NCBI GenBank assembly: GCA_038503065.1
Contig: JBCAMK010000010.1
Location: forward strand, 1,736,001 to 1,800,000
Reading direction: 5' to 3'
Source of the DNA: Paragyromitra xinjiangensis
Taxonomy: Eukaryota > Ascomycota > Pezizomycetes > Pezizales > Discinaceae
DNA length: 64,000 nt
In this document: positions 12,525-23,948 of the stretch, piece after piece
Position numbering within the stretch: position 1 is the stretch's first letter
How the letters are laid out: the number at the start of each line of letters is the position of its first letter
Made by a program: the position numbers and the translations under genes
The notes under the pieces: model-generated
Told to the model about the DNA's origin: nothing
The model's input: the letters and a program-made list of their open reading frames with translations, nothing else
Databases searched by the model: none

Positions 12525-12838
12525 GGCGAGGACTGTTGACCATGTTGTAGACGATGTGTTGAGGACGAAAAGTCATGAAAGCACGACGAGGTTACATGAG
12601 ACGGGAACGGGAGAAGTTATTTGAGACAACCTGTCCAACAACAATAATATTGAACTTTCTAACATTAAGACACCAATCGTGAGAGCGTAAAAAAAAGCCG
12701 CTGCGCTCGATGCACGAGGCGTAATTTACAAAACTAATGTGTATCCAAAACCCCGGCAACAATCCTGCCAATCCAAACCAATCGAGATATCATTCTATAG
12801 TACATCGCCGAAACCCCATATTAACTAACCATTCTAAT
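12525..12838. other. Short intergenic region between the DCAF4-like gene and pma1
   Basis: Both neighbours are on the minus strand, so these 314 bp hold the pma1 3' UTR and the promoter of the DCAF4-like gene. No other feature seen. Confidence 0.6.
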
Positions 12839-15816
12839 TTATGACTGTTTCTCATGCTGGGTAGAGACACGCTGAAGGGAAACAACGAAGTCTTCCAGCG
12901 ATCGCTTTTTAGCATCCTTCTTGGGGGTCTTTCCATGCATGAGGTTATCAAACGACACAGAGTCCTGAAGAAGATCTGTTGCAAAGAGTTAGATATCGTG
13001 ATTCCAGAACATATCAATAGATGAGATGACTTACAGTAAACACCACCCATAACGCAGAAGATACCAAAAGAAAAGATCCAGATACGAACAACAGCAACAA
13101 TGGAAGTCTGTCCATGCTCAAACCAACCGAAAATAGTGAAAAGGGTAGCAATGATGTCGACGAGGAAAATAGCGCCGGACAACTGCCACGAGGGGATGGA
13201 AGACCAGAAAGGACCATTGGCACGGGTGATGAAGATGAGCCAGTTCTCGGTGAGGGAGATCTCCAAGAACAAGACCTCGTCACGGTTACCGAAATTCTGG
13301 ACGATACCACCGTAGACGCGGGTAGCGTTGGATCCACCGTGGGCGATCATGGTGGTAAGGGCAATCCAGGAACCGATAGCAAGAACAATACCAAGAAGGA
13401 TAGACATACCCCACAGACGAGGCAAGTTCCACTTGACGGGAGTCTTGGAGAACGGAGCATTGTCGTAGGCGATGGCCAAGGTAGCGATATCGGCGAAAAT
13501 GGCAATGAAGACAACCAAGTTCAAGTTGAGCGACTCGTTAAGAATAGCGATCCAGAGACCCAAGAAGATTTCCAAGTGAAGAGACAAGGCAATACGGTAG
13601 ACAACGTAGGCGTACATGCGGTGGAAAATCTGGCGAGAAGTCTTGAGAGCGTCAATGATAGCAGAGAGACCAGGAGCCAAGAAAACGATATCAGCAGCGG
13701 AACGAGCAGCATCGGAAGCACCCTCGACAGCGATACCGGTATCAGCCTTCTTGAGAGACGGAGCATCGTTGACACCATCACCAGTCATAGCAACCAAGTA
13801 ACCACGCTGTTGCAGGATCTCGACGACATTGTACTTGTGCTGGGGGAAAACTTCAGCGAAACCGTCGGCAGCCTCAACGAAATCATAGACCTCAGAACCG
13901 GGCATGTCACCACCACCAGAAAGACCGAGGCGTTCAGCATTGTAGATGTTGGTACCGAGACCGAGCTGGCGAGAAGTTTCACGGGCAATACCGACAGCAT
14001 CACCAGTCAACATCTTGATGGACAAACCGAGAGTCTTGGCTTCATGGACAGTCTTGGCGGTATCGTGACGAGGAGGGTCAGAGCAAGGCATGATACCGAG
14101 GATTTCCCAGTGGCCTTCACCGCGCTTGCGGGCAACACCGAGGGAACGGAAACCACGAGTAGCGAATTCAGCGACCTTGTTCTTGTAGTCATTGGCAATT
14201 TCCTCAGGGATGGGGTGATCCTCCTCGACGGTACGGAGAACGAAAAGCGGGGCACCCTTGACACAGACGATACGTTCACCCTGGGGAGATTCGACGACAG
14301 CAGTAACCTTCTTGGAGACGGGATCGAAGGGGTGGAACTCGAGGACCTTGTAGCGGGCGAGGACATTCTTAGCACGAGGGTAGAAACGAAGAGACTTCAA
14401 GAAAGCCTTGTCGATAGCATCAAGACCCTTCTTCTTGCGGGAAGCAGCCAAACAAGCGGTAAGCATGAGATCATCGGGCTCAACACCTTCGACAGTGTAG
14501 GGCTCGGCGAGGGACAGCTTGTTCTTGGTGAGGGTACCAGTCTTGTCAGAGCAGAGAATCTCGACACCGGCAAGGGACTCAATGGCAGAAAGCTTCTGGA
14601 CGATAGCCTGCTTCTTGGCGAGGTAGGCGGCACCGACAGCCATGGTGGTGGTGACGACAGCGGGAAGACCGACGGGGACACCAATGATAGTGATGGCAAG
14701 AGTGAATTCCAAGATGTGAACGATTCCATTGGAGCGGTAGAAGGAAGAAATCCAGACGACAAGAAGAGTGAAGATGACGAGGACGAGAAGAACCGTACCA
14801 ATACCGTTAAGAACCTCAGTGAAATGACCAGTACCGGCAGAAGCAGCAGACACGAGAGCAGCGGCACGACCGACGAAGGTGTTGTCACCAGTAGCAGTAA
14901 CGACCATGAAAGCCTCACCACGTTTGATAGCGGAAGACGCGTAACATTGATCACCCTTGTGCTTATCGACAGCGAGAGATTCACCAGTGATGGCAGACTG
15001 ATCGACCTGGAGGAACGCGTCATCGGTAACAATGCGACCATCAGCGGGAATGATAGTTCCCTAGATAATGAGTTAGCACGCGTTTTTATTGCTGGGCTGA
15101 TCGTGAAGAATAAACTTACCTCTTCAATCTGGAGAATGTCACCGGGGACGACCTGAGGAGCTTCAATTTCGAAAAGACGTCCGTCACGGAGGACAACGGC
15201 CTTCAAGGCGAGAGTCTTTTTCAATTCTTCGACGATAGAACCAGCCTGGAATTCCTGAACGAAACCAACGCAAGCGTTGAGCAACAAGAGAGCACAGATG
15301 ACACCGAAATCGACCCAATCCTCAAGACCGGCAGCAAGAATGGCAGCAGCCTAGACGATAATATGTAAGTAATTGAAAGCATTACATAAGTAATTGCAGG
15401 GGAAAACAAACCTCCATGACGAACTGAATAGGACCAACGAAGTACATCAAGAATTTGAGAATCAAGTTCTCCTTCTCCTCCTTCATCTGATTGAGACCAT
15501 ACTTCTTGCGACGCTGTTCAACTTCGGCAGCAGTAAGACCAGTACGAGTATCAGTCTGGAGAAGATCTTCAGGAACTGGGCGGGCACTAGAGCCTGGAGC
15601 AGCATCGCCCTCATCAACTTCTTCCTCGTGACCATCTTGAGACTCGAGATCGTCGATTAACTGATCAATGTCCTCATCGTCTTCTTCGTCGAGAGGGGTA
15701 CCCTCTGGCTTCTCGTCTAGGTGATCGTGCTTCTCAGACTCGATACCCGAATGATGATGATGGGGTGCTACGTCCGAGGACGCAGAATACCCCGGTGTTG
15801 TAGCGGTATTCGACAT
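12839..15816 (-). CDS. pma1: Plasma-membrane H+-ATPase (P3A-type)
   Basis: This is the electrogenic proton pump that energises nutrient uptake at the fungal plasma membrane. Four exons: 15816-15412, 15350-15120, 15060-13035 and 12975-12839; phases agree and give 932 residues, normal for filamentous fungi. The N-terminus is acidic and His-containing (PHHHHSG, then [15 protein letters not shown]). The phosphorylation motif [12 protein letters not shown] has its Asp at about residue 384. MLTGDAVGI and [11 protein letters not shown] form the nucleotide/hinge motifs, and a [10 protein letters not shown] string follows the actuator domain. The membrane helices include [23 protein letters not shown]. 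The C-terminus ends [17 protein letters not shown], whose Ser-Thr pair matches the glucose-regulated autoinhibitory tail of yeast Pma1. The ATG at 15816 is the only Met at the N-terminus. Strong codon bias creates a long antisense open frame. Confidence 0.97.
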
Positions 15817-18800
15817 TTTATGTTGCAATTAAAGTTGGGGGCCACAAAATGGCGAATGTAGAGTTATTGAGTTGTGGGAGAGAGGTTGTGTGGGAGGGGG
15901 TGGGAGGCGGGTTATTTAAGCGGTGGAGATAGCGTATTTGATGTTTTTTTTTTGGATTTTAGGACCAAATGCGGGCAGTGTCAAAATCCTAGCGGGAGAG
16001 TTGCACACAAAAGACAAATTTGCGTGATGGCTAGGAAGACACCTGAAAGGGAATTGTCCGCACACACCGCTGCGCGATTGCCGGGAAAAGATTGTTTGAG
16101 AATCTTTTATGGCTGGCCGAATCACAAAGCAACGGTGAAGAAGAGGAAGAGGAAAAAAATCAGACTTCGGCGGGCGAGGAGGGTCAACTATATACCTGCA
16201 ACAGGCCGCCGTCCGGGCTGGAAACAACGCTGTGGATGGGATGGCACGCACGGCTATGGATTAGCACTCAAGCTCTCTTCCAGTCTCCCACAGCAAGACG
16301 TGTGGATGCCGATTGCTTTTTCCTCCGGGCTTGTCTTGTCTGTAATTGGCCTAGCGATAACTGTGAGGTCGTTCTTGGACCGAAGTAGGGTGGGGTGGGG
16401 TGCAACCAGGGTAGCAGCAACCGGGGGCAGCAGCAGCACCCCAAACCTTGCGTTATTCGCTCCGTCTGCGTTACCCATACACTTGCCTGAAAAAGAAAAT
16501 ATTATTTTAGAGGGAAAACTTTGACTCCGGAAAGGATGCCATCAGGCAAGCGGAACCAACTGAAGAAATTCTTAATAAAAATAATTGTCACCATCCAGAA
16601 ACTAGGAAAAAAACCACCTCAACTAAATCCCCACACCCGACCCTAATAATTTACTATTATTACCCAATCACTCCCCCCAGCTCTCTCCTACAGAGATAAC
16701 GCTGCTGAATCAGAGCTAGCGTCAAAAGCCCTAGGCCTAGCACCAGCCATCTGCGTCTTCTAGGCTCTTGAATGGGAAATTTTGAAATTAAAAACTGAGG
16801 GAAAAAAAATACGTCAATAAAAAGGAAACAGCGGCACTCAAAACAGTGACCCGCGAGCCACTAGGTACCAAGCGGTTGTAATTGCCAAAAGAAGTGTCCC
16901 TATCGGCTCAAAACCATCCTTCTTCTGGTTGAGAGACCTACCAAAATATTACCAAATGAATGTTTCTGAGAGTTACGCTTGTCAACCGTCCCAGTGTCTG
17001 ATCCCCGCGCCCCTGCAAGATAGCATCTCCACGAGCACGAATTTCCCCAGCTTTTAATTGTTTCAATCGCGATAATTAAGCAACCTGCCAAAAAATTTGG
17101 AGGTTTGGGCATCAACCCCTCCAAAAGTAACGTAACGTAACGGTGCTCACGAGCATTGGCGCTTTTTCCCCCGCTGTGGCAGTTAGCAAGCGATGATCGC
17201 GCCATGAGTTTGCAGTCGGCACCGGTCAAATTCCCGTTATGCTGTAATCTCACCTTGGGTCTGGCTCAAATTTCTTTTTTGGCGCGCGTTTCATTGGCCT
17301 TTTTTTTTTCACACGGCGCCGCGGCTTGGGAGAAGGAGCAAATACTGGAAATCGGTTCGCCTCCCGACCCTGGCATATATTTTTCTTCATCCAATCTTGG
17401 GGTGTTTGGCATCGCGTTTCGCGACGATGACGCCTATTCCCTCCCCGCTATAGCGTACCAAGACTCACGATCACATATGCACAATCGATCGTTTAGATAG
17501 GGTAGGGTCCACGGAATTCTCCCGGGTCTCGGGGCTCGTGAGATATCGTAGACTAGATAGATGAGATCTAATCCGCAAAAAAAAACAAGACAAGGCAAGA
17601 CAATCGCAATAAACTACAAGTCTGGGCGTGGAATAGCATCGCGTTCGTCCGAACAATCTAAAATTGTGGGGGACTGCATGGAAAAGGCGAAGAAGAAGGA
17701 GGAACATTGTTGTCACGCACGTCTCACTCCAAGAGCCCAAGACGGAGCATCGTGAGATTTGGGGAGCCAAGAAGGTTCTCCTGTATCTGATTGTCTTTGG
17801 CTACGAAACGCGCTCAAGCACAATTATCTCCACTACACCTTCGCCGCGTTGGAAGTTGAGGTAGAAAGGCGCACAATTGCTGAGGCATTATGGATGAGCG
17901 ATATTTTGATACACGCACGGTGAGTTTGCCTCTCTCGAAAGGGTCCCACCGTTAGGTAAGCCTACATTCTGATGACGCTGACGGTGTAGGTGCTGGAGTT
18001 TCGCCGCGTTATCCACCGATTCTAGCTCCTTCAGGGCGTTAAAGAATGAGGAATTTCGAGGCATTTTTTGCGAGTTCTATGAAGGCCTGCCGTGCCGGCT
18101 GGTTACCGAGGCATAGTAGTAATTTGAGACCCAGTCCTGTCCTGTCCTGTCCACTCGGCAGGATCGGCACCAAAAGATCAAACCAGTGACCGTCAGTGAC
18201 CACGACCAACGAGGCAGACACCCTGCGCACAATATTCGGGAAGCCCTGTGGGTACATTTCCGGCGTAGCCAGGAAGCGTGAGTTACTCAAGCGATTGACA
18301 AAACGATAAGCGATAGAAAATCCGAGTCACGAGTCGAGGCTCTCTCCGAACGGCGGCAAGACTCGCCTTGTTTCTCTTTCCTTATTTTCACCTAGGTATG
18401 TCGCAGTATGTACTCTAGGTACCGCTCCGCGGAATTCAGGAATGCCGAATCTCCAATGTACCTCTTGCTCGCGCTTGCATGCTTTCCTGTGGAGCTCGGG
18501 GAGCTTCCCCCGACAATCCCGGGTCGGTGCTTCTTCTATCATTTCAGCTGCCCTGAATCCAGCCAGATTGAGCTGGCCCAGTAGCTGTGCTGTACATCTC
18601 CTCCTCGAAACACTTTGTACATACAGTAGTGAAAATACTATAGTGAAATATCGCTCAAGGGGCGACACCTCAGGCCGCACGAGTAGGTTCCGAAACGACC
18701 GACTTGCCGTTAGCTCTGGAGAATTCCATAAACTGACCTGAACTTCCGATGACGCCTTTACAAAAATGGGAATACACATTTTACTCTGATGAGGGATCTA

Positions 18801-20830
18801 AATCCCATGTAGGCACACATGTGGCGCCAACCCGCCGGCCACCGGGTTCCGATGGGAGGACCCTTTTCACGTTTCCCCGTTCGTGCCATCGCATGTACAT
18901 GTATGTACCAATTAAACTAAAGATAATTAGATATTTCGTTGATGTATTATCACCGTTGTTGTTCAAGTCGAAACCGAGTTATCAGCGATGATCCTATCCA
19001 CAATACAACTGTTTACGGCACCGCTTGCCATACGCAATCGAACTGATGTGAATTACTTATCTAATGGGTTCCGTAAAGCTCTCTGTAACATTGGAACCAG
19101 GTAATATTCTGTTGAACATCTACATATCGCCGAGCCGCCGTTGAGCGCCTATGCTGCCATGTTGGCTTATGCTGGCTGTGGCAGATGCTCTTCTGTGTAC
19201 TTCCGCTTTTGTATCTCGTATGCAAGATGCCACCAACTGACAGCGGACTCACCTTACGGATCTAGATTTCGCATAACCTCCAACCCGTCTTTCGCCCCAT
19301 CTCTGGGATGACCCTTCGTTTCCGGTGGTGGGGGGGAGGGGGATAATCGACTACCGTGGCCCAAGTTCGTTAGATCCCACATGAAGTTGTACAGATTACA
19401 CGGGTACTCCACGCGCCCATAGTTTTAAATTTTTTCGTTTCGGTTTCCAGAACATTTTATTTTCGACCGCTGTTGCTTTTGCGCATGAATAATTGTTGTT
19501 ATCACTCGCTTGTGGCAGCATTGCCCAATGATGGTGTTGGTGTTTTGTAACTTTTTATTTTTTATTTGTTTTTTCCCTTAATTTTGCTTTTTGCCTCCAC
19601 ATAATATTTTTATTTTTGTTTGTGCATGCAACTCTTCTAAGCTTTTTCATCCCGCCGCCCGCGATCCCATCACCACCACCAGCCTTCTTCTCATGTCGGA
19701 AAAATTTTGCCTCCAGTCCGGCCTGTGCGGGATTTTTGGCTTTTTGAACCCTTCCTTCAAAATGTAGGCGAACTTGCTTTTATCCTTCACGAGATCACTT
19801 TCCGTACACAACCGTTCTGCTCAATCTGCACGCGCCACCTGCGGAAAAACTCAGATCATCGTATCGTGCCATAAATAAAGTCAGCGAGATACCGATATCA
19901 GAAGTAAGACGCGATTCCAGCGCCGCAGAAACCCCCGCAAAATAAACCCTAACCCGTCCCACGGGAGTTTCCTTCTGTAACAGCATCTCCAACACTACCA
20001 ACCGAAGGAGAACGCCAACCCAATTGCCGACTGCGTGTGACAGAGAGAAACATGTACTTGCGCAAAGTTGCGCATCTAAGAGATAAAGTGTAATAAAAAA
20101 ATAAAAAAAAGTGATTAATTGGTCGCCTATCGCGAATGCCTTACCAACGTCTTTTCGTAGGTTGCACCTATCCGCCACCCCCAGAGTTGAATACCGACCC
20201 ATAGACTTGCATGAATAAAGTACACAACAAACGACGTCACTCGCGTGCCCCGGATATCTTACACGGTCCACCCACCCTTTCGGAAATTAGGCAAAAAAGT
20301 GGGAGGACAAACTGCTCTTCTCCGCTCATGTCGCGAGAGTTCCGGTCATCATCCCATGTGTAATCTTGGGGGATGTTCGGGGAGAGCAAGGGACGGCGCG
20401 TGGAACTTGAGATAACTTTTAGCTGTTTTCCTATTTCGTATAATTTACATAATACAGGAATTAAGGAGTAGAAGATTAATTGCCCTTTTCCCTTTAGCTG
20501 TTTGGTTGATACAGCAAAGAATACGGGTAAATTTGAGCCGTTACGGTGGAGACGAGATCGGATACAGGGGAAAAGGGAAAAACAAAAACAAACAAACAAT
20601 CGGAAAAAAGAGGAACCCGAAACTCCCGTCGAAAATTATTTTAGCAGATATTTCTTCACCCCACACGTAAGACTAAACAACCAGCCATCCTGGACCAACA
20701 AGTATTAATCCGCTCTAGCCGCTTCCGCCACAGTAATGCGTTGTCCCACGGTCCAATATTAAGCTTCAGCGTGCCGCTTCCGATTATCGCTCGCCCCTCC
20801 ATATTTTACTTATCTACACCGGTGGTGACT
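15817..20830. other. Five-kilobase gene-free stretch upstream of pma1
   Basis: This separates pma1 from the 3' end of the Seb1/Nrd1 gene. No frame shows a domain or convincing splice structure. The part closest to pma1 (15817-16800) should hold its promoter and leader; it is pyrimidine-rich on the minus strand and has G-rich plus-strand tracts such as GGGGTGGGGTGC at 16393. Also present are a short CCTGT tandem repeat at about 18135-18151, a TACATGTA palindrome at 18896, T-rich low complexity near 19550-19620 and a telobox-like string at 19944-19955. Confidence 0.55.
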
Positions 20831-23800
20831 TCATCGTCCAGATGACTGACTCGGGAACCCCGGGTATTGGAAACCAGGTGGCATATTCGGCGGCATCATA
20901 CTCATGGGAAAAGGAAGGCCAGTGCCGAACCCTGGGGTTGGTGGAGCGACACCTATGTTATTATCTCGGCCTCCCCGCTGGTTGTTGTCGTTGTAATCCG
21001 TGCGCTTGTTGCGTTGTTCTCGATGGGCTTCATGGGTGTCGTGGGAAGACCGAGGACCCTTCGCGCCGCCAGAATCTGTTGGGAAACGCTTGCTGATTGC
21101 TACATGCGGAATATCGTTAGCACGAAGTTTGGCGATGCATGGACTCGGAGGTGAAAAAGGGGAATGATGGTTTTCCATCAAGGAGGATGTGCTGTCCTAA
21201 AAGACACGGAAGGAAAGGGCGGAGGAGAATGAAAGGAATTTGACTAACGAACCTTTGGAGGAAACGCCTTGCCCAATCTCAATATCTGGTTCCTCGACGA
21301 CCATTCCACCTTCTAACGGCTTTCCACCAGTGCCTCCGTACTCAGCAGATACCATCCATCGCTGATCCGCGTCAGTCAGACGGTCGATTGGAATAATACT
21401 GATTCCAGTTTGGTAATCGCTGCAATCCCGCGGTCCGTAGCCGACGCCCCAGCGAGTCTAGAAGTCGGTGTCAGCACGATGAATAAACCACGGAATGAAA
21501 GGCTGGCTGCATACTCTGATGGTCATGTTTTCAGCTCGATATGTCTCCATTCCAGCTCGGGCCTTGACCGCATCGTTACGCGTGAGCATCTTGATGAAGG
21601 CATGGCGTTTTTCTTGGTTGACGATACACGACTGTACTAATCCGTGCTTTTCGAATAATTTTCGAAGCTCATCTTCAGAAATTCTATCGCTAATATTAGC
21701 AAGGCGAGAGGGATGAAAAAGCGCGCAAGAGGCTTAAACTTACGTTACACCACCGACAAACAATGTCCGACTAAGCACTGTATTATTTATGTAAATTAGC
21801 TATTGTGTCACCAAGTAATTTAATTTGCTCTTTTAGTTTACCTTTGATGCTACCCGATCCAATGTTTTGGTCGAACTCTACAAATTTCGGGATTTTTGGT
21901 AATGCGGTGGGTGTGCTACGATCCCCGCCTTGGCTACTCTTTCCGTTTACGAATCTGCCGGGAGGGGTTCTGCTGCGATCCCTGCGACCGCGGGGGGATC
22001 CCCCTCTGCGCCCAAAAGCACCACCGCCACGTCCCCTCCCCCCACGATTACGTTCACCATCACGGCCGCCACGAATCTCGTTACCCTCATATTCGCCATA
22101 CACTGGACTACGACGTCTAAAGTTTGGCGGAGAGCGGCCCGCGCCAGTAGTACCAGCAGCGCTTCCCCCACGATCGAACCGAGGCGGGGACCTTGAGCGG
22201 GATCTTCCCCGACGACCTTCTCTGTAGCGTGGGGGTGAACGGGACGGCGGTGAGTAGTGTTCACGGCCGCGTTGGCCGCCCCGGTTATACCCATCATCGG
22301 ATACGTTCTGCGAAGGTTGCTGAGGAACACCCATCATTTGGTTCATTTGCTGCCATGCTGGTATTATGCCGCCTAGAGTTGTGCCAGGCCCATTTGGTCC
22401 GTCTGCACCAATACTATTAAAGGACGCAGTCAACTGGGGGACGCTCATGCCCTGTAGCCCCGGGTGTTGAAGGATGAGTTGGAGAAGTGCCATTTGATCT
22501 ACGGGAGGAGCGGAAGCAGGGGCACTAGACCCTTGTTGGGTCTGTTGCGGTGGGAACTGGGAGTATGGGTTTTGGATCTGGGGAGGCTGTTGCTGGCCAA
22601 GGTACATTCCGGGCATCTGGTTACCAAACATTGGCATCGCTGGAACACTGTTCGCGTTTGGAGGGGTGGAAGTATATGGCATAGGGACTGGAGCAGCTTG
22701 GGCTGGGGGCGCGGCAGGTCGGGACATAACGAGTGCACCAGCATCTTGAGATATACCAGATAGTCCATTTGAGTGAGAATTTGATACGTTGTACTGCGGA
22801 GTTGCTACGGGGGGTGCAGGCGCTTGAGCAGAAGTAGGCGGAGTGACATTTTGATTTTGCTGCTTTGCCATATTGGCAAGCGCCTGTAATATAGAAGCAG
22901 TACTCGATGCACTTGGCGCGGCTGGTTGTTGTGGTTGTTGTGGCTGCGATAGCTGCTGATATTGTGGAAAGGCCTGCATTTGGCCGTTTAGGGATTGTAA
23001 ATGTGGAGGCGGTGACCCAGTTGGAGTAGTTGACTGCACAGAATCTACAGATAATGCAACAACAACAAAACATCAATTACAGACGAACTTCTCCCAAGAT
23101 ATACTGGCGATAACTAAAGAATACGTGCGGGAGGGATATAAAGGCTTACTCTGGACTCTAGCCTGGGACATGGGGCTTGCGGCAATCTTCTGCTTAATGT
23201 CTGCCAAAACCTCGGGGGGAAATGTTGAGCTGCGCTCCCAAATCGCTACGAGCTTTTCTATTTTGTCCTAGAAGACACAATATCTGTGTAAGTTGGATGC
23301 CTCTACATTTTGATGCGAACGAGTAGATGTATGGTTCAAAGCGATAGCAGGAAGGGGGAGGTTTCTCAATCGTTGCCAAAGTGGATATTGATAGTATATA
23401 TAGTTTGACAACACTTTGATAACCAGAAGAATACTCCGCCCACGAATCACCGTTGAACTTATGTTCATTCTCTGGAAAATAGCGTACCTTATTCTCTTCA
23501 GGAGGTGCATGTTGCAATATATCATTCATCAACGTAGGGAGAAGCTCCGTGATTCTATAAACGCCAGCACCATAGGTACCGTCAGGGGCATCGGCAGAGA
23601 CCGGTTGCTGACTTTTCTTCGCGAGATCTAAGTACTTGCGAGCAACAGAATCTACAACGTAGAGGGGGCCTAGTTTATGTGTTCCTGGGCATTTCTTGAA
23701 GTGTGTGTACAACTTCGCGATGATAACAGATTCGGACTAAACATTATCGTCAGTCAGCATCTAAATGAAGTGTTCGTTCTACGTGGCTACCGGCACCGCT

Positions 23801-23948
23801 TATCTAAGAACCGTTCAGTAGGAAGAAGTACCTGGACGTTTTTCGCGCTGAGGTCGGTTATTTGATTGATTTTCGAGCCAGACACACCTGGTGGTTTGGT
23901 GGCTAGCATGGCTTGCAGAGCATTCTCCAGCTCTGTCACCACAGACAT
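20831..23948 (-). CDS. seb1: Seb1/Nrd1-type CID and RRM protein (RNA polymerase II termination)
   Basis: Proteins of this family read the phosphorylated Pol II C-terminal domain and nascent RNA, coupling termination to 3'-end processing and surveillance. Eight exons: 23948-23832, 23736-23488, 23267-23150, 23044-21842, 21777-21744, 21689-21515, 21457-21253 and 21099-20831; phases agree, giving 789 residues. The CID covers about residues 1-155 (SESVIIAKLYTHFKKCPGTHK, LYVVDSVARKYLD, KIEKLVAIWERSSTF). Residues 163-560 are disordered: Gln/Pro/Met-rich, then an Arg/Gly/Ser stretch (RSPPRYREGRRGRSRSRSP). The RRM begins near 563 with RNP2 LFVGGV and includes RHAFIKM. TRWGVGYGPRDCSDYQTGIS is a hallmark of the Nrd1/Seb1 post-RRM region. 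The last intron (21252-21100, 153 nt) is set by family continuity from SSK to AISKRFPTDSGG. The tail is Pro/Met/Gly-rich. Confidence 0.92.

Noticed and set aside
15874..16524. Plus-strand ORF of 216 codons upstream of pma1
   Set aside because: No family resemblance, composition shifts along its length and it lies in the pma1 promoter; chance open frame.
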